Positions 52,861 to 63,966 of a stretch of DNA of 64,000 bases are shown piece after piece. Numbering within the stretch: position 1 is the first letter of the stretch; each line of letters begins with the position of its first letter. A program made the position numbers and the translations under genes. Below the pieces are notes generated by a model, which did no database searches, was not told the origin of the DNA, and was given only the letters and a program-made list of their open reading frames with translations. Source of the DNA: Prorocentrum cordatum (lineage: Eukaryota; Sar; Dinophyceae; Prorocentrales; Prorocentraceae); assembly GCA_963575745.1 (NCBI GenBank), contig CAUYUJ010020248.1, positions 67,001-131,000 of the forward strand. Reading direction: 5' to 3'.

Positions 52861-53269
52861 GGGGAACGACCTCTTCTGCTACGTGTGCTGAGCTCGGGCA
52901 GCCCGCGCAAGGCGCGCTCCGGCGCACGACAATCACCCGTCACCCCCGTCACCTGTCACCTTAGCCGCCCCACCCCCCCCGTCCCGAAAGTCAGAGGCGT
53001 GCCGAACCAATCCCCCCCCGACTCCCTCCCAGCGAACTCAGATAACGCCTTTTCTGATCGTCAGCATCTTATCGTCATCGTCTTTATCGTCGCCTTCGTC
53101 GGCGGCGGCATCGTCGCCGCCACCGTCGTCGTCGTCGTGATCATCCTCCCCGATCGGTCTCCCACATTCACAGCTCCTCCTCGTCGCACTGCCAGGCGTG
53201 TCGGTGGGGCCGGCTGGACGTTTCGCCCGAGACTTCCTCACCGTTTGTGGCAGCGAAGCTCGAAATCTC

Positions 53270-53520
53270 TAACAGTGGCAAGAATGAAGGCAATTCGTTT
53301 TCAAACTGAGGCTGTCGCCTTAGCGACGGGCACATTCGTTCTGAACACCTCCGACACTCACACGAATGGAGGGCGAACGGTTTTCAAATCGAGGCTCTCG
53401 CCGCGGACGTTCGCTGAAGAAGTCCAACAGCTACAAGGATGCAAGGTGGGTGGTTTGCGCAATGTTGTCCTCGCCCCAGCGCCGCGCCCATTGATTTCGA
53501 ATGCTTTCAGTAGCTACTGA
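53270..53520 (+). repeat. ~82-bp satellite, diverged array
   Basis: Units recognised by GGAGGGCGAACGGTTTTCAA, GAGGCTCTCGCCGCGGACGT, CGCCCCAGCGCCGCGCCCAT, as in the composite satellites at 14.2 and 60 kb. Further weak units run to about 53790 (GGATGGAGAGCGGCTAGTTT). The ~75-bp partner family is not evident here. Confidence 0.65.
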
Positions 53521-53899
53521 AAAAGAAGAGGGCGGGTGCTCTCGATGTGGCTATCGCCTCAGCGCCATGCGAATTTACAAATATGGAACGTGATGCTCAC
53601 ATGGGGCTTCCGCGCATGATTCAGCTACAAAGAAGCTGGGAGCGTCTGGTCAAAACGGTGTGTCCTCACTTGAGACATCCAACACAGTGTGGCTGGGAGT
53701 GTAAAGCGGTGCGCCAGCTCAACGGATGGAGAGCGGCTAGTTTTCAAAACGGTGCTATCCCTGGACTCTGCGTTGAACCTTCTGATCCTGCCTCTTCACA
53801 TCACTTCCAGCGAATGCGAAGGATGCAATGCAGGGCAATCCCGGGTTCAAACCAGGCTCTGACCTGAATGAACAAGCCCAGGAGCTGATTTTCAGGGGG

Positions 53900-54250
53900 G
53901 CGCTTTTCCCGGAACGAAAGGGAGTGTTCCCCAAACGGTGCTTGCACTTAGAGGTTCTGACTTCCACGCTAAGGCACAAGGCGCGTGCGCCGCCCCGGCG
54001 GCCCCGTCGAACATGCCTCCTCGCTCTGCCCTAAGCCCTTTAGCTGCTCGCGCAGCGTCCAGAACTTGGGCAGGTCTGTGGTTCTTGGTCAAGGGCCACT
54101 CTCCTCCCTCGTTGGCCCGCTCCTCCTGGGCCGTGCAAGCATTCCTCGACTTGGGCCCCCGGCGCTCCGTCGCCGCCCCACCTCTCCAGATGGAGAGCTC
54201 GCTTGCGGCCCCAGCGGCCCCGTTCCCGCCCGTCGCCGCCGCGCCAGTGC
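53900..54250. other. Unassigned GC-rich region
   Basis: Frames on both strands are open for 100+ codons but Ala/Arg/Pro-rich. No gene is supported. Confidence 0.4.
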
Positions 54251-54264
54251 ACCCCCGCCGGCCC

Positions 54265-54780
54265 GTTGCATTGCGATCGCACCGCATTCAATTGTGCATT
54301 GCATTGCACTCGCACTGCGGTACAATCGCACTGCATTCGCATTGCAATCGCTTTGCGTTGCATTGCTGCGTATTGCCTTGCATTGCATGGCTTCGCATCG
54401 CATTACAGTGCTTTCCCGTGCGTTGCATTGCGTTGCATCGCTGTGCATCGCTTTGCATTGCTTTGTTTGCTGTGCATTGCATTACATTGCAATGCGTTGC
54501 GTTGCATCGCTTTGCATCGCTTTGCATTGCTTTGCATAGGTTTGCACTGGTTCGCATTGCTTCACATTGTTTCGGATTGCTTTATATTGCATTAGACTGC
54601 GTTACATTGTTTTGCGACGCCTTGCATTGTGTTGCATTGCGTTGCAGTGCTTTGCATTGCGTTGCATGGTTTTGTATTGGCTTGCATTTCTTTGAATTGT
54701 TTTGCATTGGTGCGCAAGGCTTTGCATTGCGTTGCTTTGGTTTGATTCGCTTTGCGTTGCTTTGGTCCGCATAGATTGCA
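54265..54780. repeat. TTGCATTGC / GCTTTGCATC low-complexity tract
   Basis: About 510 bp composed of 5-6-bp words (GCATT, GCGTT, GCATC, GCTTT) in mixed order. The minus strand gives Asn/Ala/Met/Gln/Cys-rich frames, which are artefacts. Small patches of the same words occur at about 590-640 and 1800-1860. Confidence 0.9.
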
Positions 54781-55254
54781 CCACATGTACTGTTCCACCT
54801 AGATTGCACCACATTGATCGCATCACCCAGGTTGCGCCGCATATATTGCAAGAACTCGCTGTTCGGTGCGCGCGCTGGCTAACAGTTGTAGGGACTTGTG
54901 AGGAGGGGGCTAGCATCGTTGATGCATCCTGGGTTCACTCTGCCCCTCCACAGCCTCCTCCTCATCATCATGCACCTATTTACCGAACCTACGCGGCACA
55001 CTCGCTCGCACAGGACTGAAATGTGACCCGCTCCAGTGCTTCTGAGAGTTGTACTGCTCTTTGCACGCGGCGCCAATTTTCCTTGCCCTTGGGTCGGCAG
55101 CCGCCCGAAAATGGCGCTCTCCCGCGGTGACGCGGCGCATGCTCTGCGTCCGCCCGGTCGTCGGAGACGGGGCCGCACCCGAGAGAACGAAATCCAACTT
55201 CCCGCTGCACCTTTGGAGGACATCGTCTGGCGCCAGCTAGCCGCGTCGCATCTG

Positions 55255-55350
55255 TGTCGAACCCATGTCGAGCGCGTCGAATCCATGTCGAAATCTTGTC
55301 GAATGCACGTCGAATTCATGTCGAATCCGCGTCGAACCCATGTCGACGAC
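55255..55350 (+). repeat. ~15-bp minisatellite CATGTCGAATCC
   Basis: Six to seven units of CATGTCGAATCCATGTCGAA-type sequence with GCGTCGAACC variants. Confidence 0.9.
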
Positions 55351-55699
55351 GAGAACAGACTGCAATTCACAGGGCAGGAAAGGTCCCGCGAAGATGCAAA
55401 GTAACCAGCTGAGGTCGCGCGGATTTCGCTCGAAAGCTGCGCTTATGCTGGACCGGGGCGCGTATGCTTTGCCCCCACCCCGTCTTCGCGGGGAAGCTCG
55501 GCTGCGCGCGACAGGGCCGCATGGAGAGCGTTTGTTTCTGTTCCGCGATAGCGCCCGTTACAAGCCCCAGCCGTCCCCACCAGGACAACAAACAATGATA
55601 CAACACCATATTTGATAAACATTTTTATGTCATGAATAAAAACTAATAATGGCATTAAAACAAGTGACACCAGGACACTAATAATACTACTAATCCTAC

Positions 55700-56155
<456 letters not shown>

Positions 56156-56187
56156 TAATAAAAATAATATGACACTAGGACACAAAT

Positions 56188-56340
56188 AATGACACAAAAC
56201 ATAATTCGCGCGGATTCCTCGGATCGGAACTGTGGCCTCCTGGCGGCGCCTCCGGCGCCGCCCCTGGCGCGCTCCAGGGAGAGGGATTCAGCGCCGATCC
56301 GAGAGATTCGCGCGGACCTCCAAACTTTTATTATGTCATT
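56188..56340. mobile_element. Hairpin MITE-like element, copy E
   Basis: The left arm AATGACACAAAACATAATTC, GCGCGGATTCCTCGGATCGG pairs with the right arm CAGCGCCGATCCGAGAGATT, CGCGCGGACCTCCAAACTTT plus TATTATGTCATT. The left copy lacks the GGAGGTCC part of the arm. The centre GGCGGCGCCTCCGGCGCCGC matches copy D exactly over that stretch. The AATGACA termini give an extended outer inverted repeat. Confidence 0.8.
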
Positions 56341-56344
56341 GCTT

Positions 56345-58150
56345 GTTCCCCGAGATCCCCCCAAAAAAAGCGTCACGATTCGTGCTGTGACCTCCGAGCT
56401 GTCTTTGGCTATTCCGGGGTACTCCCAGACGGCGCCGGCACGAAAGGTGACGTTACTGGCCCCCTCCCCCTCCTCCCCCGTCCCCCTGGCAACGCCCGTC
56501 ATCGCCCGGGAAGGAAAACCGCTCCCATGGTGGCACCGCCGTAGCGCTGTGCAGAGGGCTCCTTGCAGTTCTCATCCGTTCTCCCCCGCCCGGACGCCGT
56601 CTCTGTGGCTCGCCCTCGCCGAGTCGACGAGGCCAAGGGGGACGCGCGCGTGCGCGGGCGCCCTCCGTTCCGCACTTGGAAGGGGGGGCCAGCACCGACG
56701 GTGGAGACTTGGACATGGGCACCAGCACCAAGAAACAGGGGGGGCGCGTCCGCCCAGGGGAGGGTGATCCTGGACCTCTGGTGTTGGTGGTTCCTATTTC
56801 GGCCACCCAGGAAGCCCGAATACTGCCACTAGCACCGAGATCGGGATGCATCTTCCATCGCTGGAGCCACGCCGCCGATATTGGTGCTAGTGCCAACCTC
56901 TAGGGCTCCGACGATGTCGACATGGCTGGTTCCAAACCTCCGGAGCCACAAAGTCAGCACATCTCAGATGGCACATCCTCACTTCCGCCAGCTCCCCCGT
57001 GGCCTTTTGCCGGCTTCCGCCGACGGAGCGGCCCTCGCGTCACTTTCGCGCCCTCTGCCGGCTTTCCGGCGCCTTCCACCGGCAAAGAGATGCCAAGCAC
57101 TCCGCCCCTCGAACGAAAGGAAACGTAAGGGGGACCACTCATGGGAAGGAAGCGTCGGCCTGGAACAAGCGATACGTCGCCGATTCATCAGCGAGGGGCC
57201 CCCGAAAGCGGAACCGCACGTTTCTACGATGGGCGGGCTGTCGGGCCCCTATGGGCGATCAGCGGTGTCTCCTGGCCGATCCCTCCCTGCCATTGTCCCT
57301 GATCGAGAGCGTGGCCCACGTCTGGAGCGCACCACACAGATGTGCTGGCAGTGGCTCGCGTGTTGTGAGATGGAGGCTGGACGGCGGGCAGGGCTCTCTG
57401 ACACGCTCGAGCTGACTGGCTCGATTCCTTATCCTTCCTCGCGGCTGGTGTACCGCGCGAGGCGTGTCGCGGCGGCGGCCCCTGCAGCAAGCCGTGCCGA
57501 GCAGGCTGGTAGCGCGTCGCTCTACTCCGCGGGGCGAGAGGCTGGGCCAAGGTTCGGACCGTGGATGCCTGGGGACTGGGCCACGGTTAGAGCGTCGCGC
57601 CAAAGCGTGGTGGGCCGGAGCAGGCGGAGCGACACGCTGAGAAAGCGTTCCTGACCAGAATCCCGCCAACGTCGTCTTTGCCAAGATAGCGATTCCAGAA
57701 GAGCGGTTCCGTCCTACCCACCAAAAACAAAAAAGCTAACGCCGTCCCTTCTAACATGGACGGTGCGTCGTCGACGCTGCTGAAAACGTGGCAGCGTGGC
57801 AGAAAGTCGACGCCCAGAAGGCCGTTCTCTTATCCCACAGGGCGAAAAACTGCCAACAATGTCACTTGGTGAATCGCGCTCACGTTAGACCACTGACGGC
57901 AATTCTCTGCAGCGAAGCGCGCAGCGGGAGAGCGGGCAAACATGCTGTGTAGACATCCCCTTAGGCCGATCCCTCATCCGACACCGCGAAAAAGTAACAG
58001 AGTGGAAACCGCGACATTGACCCTTCGACCCTGTCATTCTGCGACAACTCTCGAACAAGATCGACTGGCAAAAGTTCCTGCGGTCTGATACTCGACGAAA
58101 GTGCCCAGTGTGACAAAAATGTCGCGCCAGGATGTCAAGGATCCCCAGGG
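56345..58150. other. Unassigned region
   Basis: A 257-codon plus-strand frame (56881-57654) and overlapping minus frames are Arg/Pro/Ser/Ala-rich and lack motifs. No gene is called. Confidence 0.4.
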
Positions 58151-58157
58151 ATACGAC

Positions 58158-58312
58158 GTTCTGATTTTCTCCAAGACGGAGTCCTTGGAAGTCCCGACCC
58201 TCTCCCCAGGGCCCGCTGTTCATCCTAAGTCGTGCTTTGACGGTCCCGAGGCCTGGCAAGGGCCGCCTGAGGACGAGAACGGCGGAAAACCTCCGCATCC
58301 TTTCTTGTAAGA
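58158..58312 (+). repeat. Dispersed repeat D130, copy 2
   Basis: AAGTCCCGACCCTCTCCCCA, GTTCATCCTAAGTCGTGCTT, TGACGGTCCCGAGGCC, then GAACGGCGGAAAACCTCCGC. Confidence 0.8.
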
Positions 58313-58461
58313 CGTCAGGTGCCTGGCGTCTTTCGGAGCGGTTCGAGCACCCCTAGAACGCCCTCGGCGAAGCGCAGCTGCTGGAAGAACCCCGAATCTG
58401 GCAAAACTCCCTGGGAGCCGATGAAGTCAGAAAACCTCAAACGTCGAACCTCAATACTTCA

Positions 58462-58605
58462 ATACTTTCAATATCTGGATCCTCAGAAAACGCGACCCTC
58501 TCCCCAATGTCAGTTGTTCATCCTGAGCCGCTCTTTGACGGTCCATGGGCCCAGCTAGGGCCCCTAGAGGCCGAAAACACAGAAAAAACTTCGTCTTGTA
58601 TCCTT
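58462..58605 (+). repeat. Dispersed repeat D130, copy 3
   Basis: GGATCCTCAGAAAACGCGAC, CCTCTCCCCAATGTCAGTTG, TTCATCCTGAGCCGCTCTTT, GACGGTCCATGGGCCC, then GAGGCCGAAAACACAG. Confidence 0.8.
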
Positions 58606-59009
58606 CAATGCTTCAATGTTTGGGAGTTTCTTGGTGTTGCTTCACGAGGGGGGTGCGATCAACGGGAGGGGTGAAGAAAGGTGCACATTTCGTGCACCTT
58701 AGGTCGTGCACCTTCGGGGCTCCGGGGGGGCCCATTTCAGGCCCCCGTAAGACCCCATTCCTGCACCCCTCGATCCCCCCATCTAAGCTGTCCCGATTGG
58801 CAACACGCAACCTGGAGCTTGTTGAAACGCGGTCCAACACGTGGATTCGAAACGTGGGCCTGGCAGCATACATTCACCAAAACGGAGGCGCACGTTCGAA
58901 TCGGCACGTAGCGCGTCGACCCGGCACGTGTTGAACACGGCACGTGCTGCGTTACAGCCCAGGCGTCCCAGGGCAGCTGAACCCCCCATTCCCAGACATC
59001 CGCAGCCCT

Positions 59010-59140
59010 GATGTTTCAATACGGGGGTCCCCAGAAGCCCCGACCCGCTCTCCTGGCCCAGCTCTTCATCCAGTGTAATATTTTGACGGTCCAAGGGGGC
59101 CTTGTGAGGGCCACGGGAGGCCGAACGTTACAAACCCCTC
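59010..59140 (+). repeat. Dispersed repeat D130, copy 4
   Basis: ATACGGGGGTCCCCAGAAGC, CCCGACCCGCTCTCCTGG, CTCTTCATCCAGTGTAATAT, TTTGACGGTCCAAGGGGGCC, then GGAGGCCGAACGTTACAAAC. Confidence 0.8.
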
Positions 59141-59144
59141 CGCC

Positions 59145-59735
59145 CTCATCTCTTGCTCAAGACGGTGGATGCCTGGGCCGTTGATCGCCCCCCATTGCGA
59201 AACGCCCGAAGCTCTGGCCCCCCCGCTTGTGGGGAAGGATAAAACGGCCGACGCCGCTACTCCCTTGACCTTCCCTGGGGCGCCTTGACGGACCAGGATG
59301 CCGAAGCTAATCCGGCCAGGGCGACGAGGGCTTCCGAGGAGACCCACCTCAGAGGCGCAAAACTGAGGAAGGGTGGCGGCATCGGTGCCATCCCCCGCTG
59401 CGAAACGCCCGAAGGTCTGGGCCCCCCTCGGACTGAGGCGACGGCCTGCAGCGCCCCGGAGGCCATCAACGCCAGGCTGGCCGCCGCCTCGGGGGCCGCG
59501 GCCGCGTCCTGCGCGACGCCGCCGTGGGCCTCGAGCGCGAGCTCCATGGCCCGGTCGCCTCTGACGGCCCGGGCAAGCAACGACCGCGGCCACGGCGGCA
59601 GCGGCGTCGGCACTCGGCGACGACAACGGCGGCGTTGGAGACGGCATCGGCGCCGCCGCAGGCATTGGCGAGGTCGGCGGAGTCGGCGTCGGCGTCGGCG
59701 TCAGCGGCGTCGGCGGCGGCGACGACGACGACAGC
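59145..59735. other. Unassigned GC-rich spacer
   Basis: Bases 59280-59560 show Ala/Arg-rich frames on both strands. No gene is supported. GGCGTCGGCGTCGGCGTCAG repeats occupy 59680-59720. Confidence 0.4.
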
Positions 59736-59744
59736 GGCGGCGGC

Positions 59745-59850
59745 GAGGGAGGAAAACGAGAAGAAGGGAGGAGGAGGAGGAGGAGGAGGAGGAGGAGGAG
59801 GAGGAGGAGGGCGAGGAGGGCCAATGAGAGGGGAAAGGAGGAGGAGGCAA
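59745..59850. repeat. (GGA)n microsatellite
   Basis: AGGAGGAGGAGGAGGAGGAG run of about 60 bp within a purine-rich stretch. Confidence 0.95.
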
Positions 59851-59964
59851 AAAGGTAAAGGCCCTCCGGGTATGAGTTCGATCCCAAGCACAGCAGGGCT
59901 GGGCAAGCAACCTTCAGTATCCCAGCGGGCTGGGTGGGTCTCAAAATTTGACTCTGGCCTGAAC

Positions 59965-60845
59965 GCCGCGCACATTCGTCTTTCAAGTTTACAAGGGTTC
60001 CACAGGTGGAAAGCAAGTCGTTTTGTTAATGTGGCTCTCGCCGCATCGCCGCGCGCGTTCGTCTTAAAAGTTTGTCAAAATTTCACAGGAGGAGGGCGGG
60101 TGGTTTTCAACATGTGGCTCTCGCCTAAACGCCGAGCACATTCGTCTCAAAAACTCGCACAACCATTTTACGACCGTAGGTCGGGTCGCTGTCAACATGC
60201 GTTTCTCACCTTAGCGCCGCGTTCTAAACGCGTCGCAAGACGTTCGCGGATGAAGGGCGGGGCGTTTTGAAAATGTGATTATCACCTTCGAGCCGCGCAC
60301 ATCCGTCTGAATAATCTGCATGAGCTTCACGGGTGGAGGGCGGCCGTTCTTCAAAATGTGACTCTGGTCTGGACGCCGCGCACATTCGTCTCATTATACG
60401 TTTGCAGGAGCTTCACGGATTGAGGACGGGTCGCTGTCAAAATGTGACTCTCGCCCAAGCGCCGCGCACGTTCGCCTTTTAACGTTTACCGAAACGCTAC
60501 GCGTGTAAGGCAAGTGGTTTTCAAAATGTGGCTCTCGCCCAAGCGCCGCGCACGTTCGTCTTAAAACTGAACAGTGGCTGAACAGATTCTTGTGGTTAAC
60601 GGCCCAGAATGTTCCCGCGTGATTTAGAATAGTCCGGGACGACAGTCACGTTGCTTCGCGGAGATGGAGTCCCAGGAATGGCGTTCTGGAGCGATGCAGG
60701 ATCTTCAGGACGCAACAGTAAAGTTGACTCGCGGCGTTGAAATTCAAAGGGTGGCGCCTTGGCACTATTGAGGGTTCTCCGACGGTTGTCTTCCCAAGGG
60801 GTTATTTTTCAGCAACTCGTGTAGGGACCTATGAAGAGAGCAGGG
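59965..60845 (+). repeat. Composite satellite: ~82-bp units then ~75-bp units (copy 3, largest)
   Basis: The CGCCGCGCAC block recurs near 59966, 60048, 60132, 60213, 60289, 60372, 60462 and 60542, an average spacing of about 82 bp, with CAGGAGCTTCACGGATTGAG, GTTTTCAAAATGTGGCTCTC and TCGTCTTAAAA blocks in each unit. From about 60595 the units change to TTGCTTCGCGGAGATGGAGT, CCCAGGAATGGCG, and GGATCTTCAGGACGCAACAG. It ends in GGGACCTATGAAGAGAG. The same order occurs at 14.2-14.8 kb and, inverted, at 16.8-17.1 kb. Confidence 0.85.
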
Positions 60846-61089
60846 CGAGGCGAACGCGCGGTTCCGCCGAATGCGGGGCCCCTCCGGGCCTGCGCGGGGG
60901 GGCCGGAGCCCTCAGTTCATGTTGTCCGTGTGGACCGTTTGGCCCGAAGATCTGGCACTTGAGGCTGGAAATCCGGCACTTCATGTGAATGCTGGTAGTC
61001 GGATGCTGGGGGGTGGACGTCACCCACATGAAGCGGAAGGTCGAGGTGGTTGGCGCTGGGCGTCGCCAGCTGTAAATCAAAAGTCTGTC

Positions 61090-61315
61090 TGGTGAGGCGG
61101 GGGCTAGTAGGTGGAGGTCGAATCGAAAGTTGGAGGTGGAAGTTCGCCTGTCGTCAACTGTCGGTGGACGGTGGGAATCGGGGGCTGGAGATGGGGATCG
61201 ATCCAGCGAGGTGGGTGGTCGATCTGTGGAGCTCGAAAGCTGGGGGTGGGAGGTTGGGAGCTGGAGGTCGGTCGGGCGGGGTGGGAGGTCGACGGGCGGA
61301 GGCCGAGAGCTCGAG
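61090..61315 (+). repeat. G-rich minisatellite at the LINE 3' end
   Basis: Degenerate TGGAGGTCGAATCGAAAG, GGAGGTGGAAGTTCG, GGGAGGTTGGGAGCTGGAGG units adjoin and partly overlap the last codons of the LINE family 2 ORF. They may be the element's 3' terminal repeat. Confidence 0.65.
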
Positions 61316-62400
61316 GTGATGGTCTACAGCGTACTGTACAAACTTGTCCTCGAACCTCTGCCAAGTGCAGGTGTCGCACGCCAGTGCAAACCACCACTCG
61401 CATCCAGCCTCATCGAGTGGCCTCCTGTCCTGGTCGATCACACTCGTGGCTTCCAAGAGTTCCGCGATCTCGTGGTCCCGACGCTTCCGCTGTTCACCGT
61501 GCTTTCGCTGGGCGGGCCTTCTGTCATCTGGTGGAGGCTTCCAAACGGCGGCACGTCGGTCCCAGCACTCGGCGGGTAAATCCACAATCCGGCCAGCTCA
61601 TCTCCATTTTGTTCGGAAGTCGTGCGAAGTCCAGTCGTCGACGCGCGCGCGTCTGGCATGGGCGTCGGCTGCGTGCGTCGCTCGTCGGATGAATTGTGCC
61701 CATGGCTCCAATCCGTCGTTACTGTCGGTGTTGTCGTCGCTGCTGCTGGCACTGCCGTCGTCGTCGCTGTCGTTGCTCTTGGTGCTTCCGTATTTGTCGG
61801 AGTCATATTTGCTAGTGCTGCTGTTGTCTGGATTGCTTTCGGCGAGTATTCGTCAGGCCCTGGGCGCTCTGTTCGATATTCCTCCTCCTGTTGGGCTTCG
61901 ATAGACTGGAATTCATTCTCGTCGGCGTGCTGGTGGTTCGCTCGCGTGCGTCTTTGGCCAATGCCCGCAATGATTCGGATCATCTTCCGCTTTGTTCGCT
62001 ACAGTACTGTAGTCCTGTCTTTAGTAAGGGTCCACGAGCTGCGCGCGTACATGACAGTGGGTGTCACAGTCAAACTGGAGAGGCGCAAGCGACTTGCGAG
62101 AGGGTAGGTGTTTGCATGTAAGTTCGCGCTTCAACTGATTGAACCGGCGCCAACCTGACGCGATTCTGTTGTCGAGTTCCACGTTGTGGAAACCGTGGCA
62201 TGTAAGCTTCATGCCCAAATACTTCGTGCTCTGCTTTGCGTCCACAATCTCGACGCTATCGCCTTCAATGTTGGCGGCCTTGATGGTTATTCCTTGTAGC
62301 CGGGTGCCGTTGGCCAATATGTTTGTCTTGTCTGGATGTAGTTCAAGGCCGCACCGTGCCGATTGGAGCTCGAGGTCGCGCAGTAAACGTTTCAGCTGAC
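61150..62400 (-). pseudogene. LINE family 2 thumb and C-terminal region
   Basis: The frames in order are RQLKRLLRDLELQSARCGLE, HPDKTNILANGTRLQGITIK, STKYLGMKLTCHGFHNVELD (62.4-62.1 kb); a frame change near 62.08 kb to SSWTLTKDRTTVLQRTKRKM and RIIAGIGQRRTRANHQHADE; a further change between 61.98 and 61.83 kb to an acidic Ser/Asp-rich linker (SSTSKYDSDKYGSTKSNDSD) and GLEPWAQFIRRATHAADAHA; DDWTSHDFRTKWR followed by TGA in place of the second Trp of the conserved K-W-R-W; then AGRIVDLPAECWDRRAAVWK and EWWFALACDTCTWQRFEDKF. No RNase H domain was recognised. Confidence 0.8.
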
Positions 62401-63300
62401 GTTGTCTGCAAAACGTAGGTTGGTGAGGAGGGTGTCTGGGGTGAAACCCATCTGTATGCCAAATTGATTTTCTTTCGCCATATGTCCTTCATGCGCCGGA
62501 AGATGCCTTCAAGTAGTGCGTTGAAGAGTAGGGAGCTCAGTGGGTCTCCTTGTTTCACACCTCGTTGGATGTTGCACTTTCGGCTTGTGCTGTCCGTCCG
62601 TACTGTAGCGGTTTGGTCTGTGTAGAATTGCTGGAGTAGGTGGACGTAGGGCTTCGGCACCTGTTGCTCGTAGAGTGAGTGCCACAGAGCGTCGTGGCTG
62701 ATACAGTCGAACGCTGTCTTGAAGTCAACCGCAGCCACCCATAATGGTAATTGCCATTCTTCTGATTGGTTGTGCAGGAGTGCCGTCGTGAATAAGATGT
62801 CCTCGGTGCTGTAGCCGTGTCTGAGGCCTGCTTGGTCCATGCTTTGTTGCTTCTCTAAAAGTGGCCCCAATCGGTTGTAAAGGAGACGAGACATAAGCTT
62901 GCAGAGGAGAGGGAAGATTGCAATTGGTCTGTAGTTCTGTGGTAGTTTTGGGTCTCCTGACTTGAAGATCACAATGATGGTGGTGCGCTTCCACTGTTCT
63001 GGCGGAAATTGTTCCGGGCGACTGGTGTCGTTGAAAAGACACTGCAAATGTTGTTCTATGCACGTGCCGCCTGCTTTCAACATCTCTGCCGTGATCTCAG
63101 CTGTGTCCCTGCACATTCCATTTCTTAGCTCGTAGATTACTTGGTGTACTTTTTCCTGTGTGAAAGGTGGTATATTGTGTTCTTTCTCTTCGGCCCTCGG
63201 CCCCCCGCGGCAGGGGGCAGGGGCGTGGTAACCGTGCGTCGAACGTCCATTGTTGGAGCCGCTTTGTCGGTAAAGTTGTTCGTAGAACGTGGCGAAGATG
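62400..63300 (-). pseudogene. LINE family 2 reverse transcriptase domain
   Basis: From about 63300 one frame reads IFATFYEQLYRQSG, IPPFTQEKVHQVIYELRNGM, EQWKRTTIIVIFKSGDPKLP, NYRPIAIFPLLCKLMSRLLY, QAGLRHGYSTEDILF, VAAVDFKTAFDCISHDALWH (first catalytic Asp, about 62730) and RGVKQGDPLSSLLFNALLEG (about 62560). At an A-rich run near 62475 the frame shifts to ENQFGIQMGFTPDTLLTNLR and then F-A-D-N (62412-62401), which replaces the usual catalytic (F/Y)-A-D-D. Immediately after this the strand's next coherent residues (RQLKRLLRDLELQSARCGLE) belong to a point about ten residues further along, so a small out-of-frame deletion removed the end of the catalytic loop. Confidence 0.85.
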
Positions 63301-63349
63301 ACAACGATGCTTGTCGGTCGGTCTCGTCGTTGCCGTCTTTCCGGTCATT

Positions 63350-63966
63350 GCTGGTACCATGTATTTGTGCTTCGCTGTTCTGCCTGTCAACTTCTTGAGG
63401 TCTTCGAAGATGACGATAATGTCCTTGATTCTTGCTTGCCGCCGAGCCCGTTTTAAAAGTCGCAACGCTTTGAAGATCTTCTTGCTGATCGCTTTGCGGG
63501 TCGCCGTGTTTTCGCGTAATGTATAGCGCCGTTGTGCGATTAGGTCGTGTAGCTGCTTGGTTTGCTGGTGGTCGTGCGCTTGGTGGGAAAAGCTGGGGTG
63601 GGCGTTTCGGGTCTCGTGAGCTTTCGTTGCAGTCTTCAGTGCTCGTTCCGTGTCTGTGCACCTTTCGCTGACCGTCGACACGCGTGGGTGCGTTTGCAAT
63701 GCCTCTGTGAGATGCCGTCGGAAAGCTGGGTCGTTTGCTGGTGGTCGCCCAGCTGTGGTTGGTCGTGCCTTCTGATGACTTCGTCGTCGCCTTCTCGCGG
63801 TGGTGGACAAGCCGAGTCGCATGTGAACAGCCTGGTGGTCGGATCCGAGGCCTGGACATGTGGACGCGTGAGCGTCTAGAACAATAGTGCGGCACGCCCG
63901 GTCGATGAGGATGCAGTCCATATGCGAGCGTGTCGTGTCCGTGCCCTTGCTGGTGTACGTGAGCAC
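63350..63966 (-). pseudogene. LINE family 2 endonuclease C-terminus and linker
   Basis: The open frame enters from the window end and contains the endonuclease substrate-binding MDCILID and the catalytic SDHQAVHMRLGL motif, followed by a basic linker (RRRRRSHQKARP), helices and the pre-RT segment RIKDIIVIFEDLKKL and KHKYMVPAMT. The coherent frame is lost at about 63345, where the next recognisable residues (KDGNDETDRQAS) are read in another phase. Confidence 0.8.

Noticed and set aside
53938-54774. 278-codon ORF rich in Ala then Cys/Ile/Ala-Leu-His
   Set aside because: The second half is the TTGCATTGC word tract, and the first half is GC-driven.
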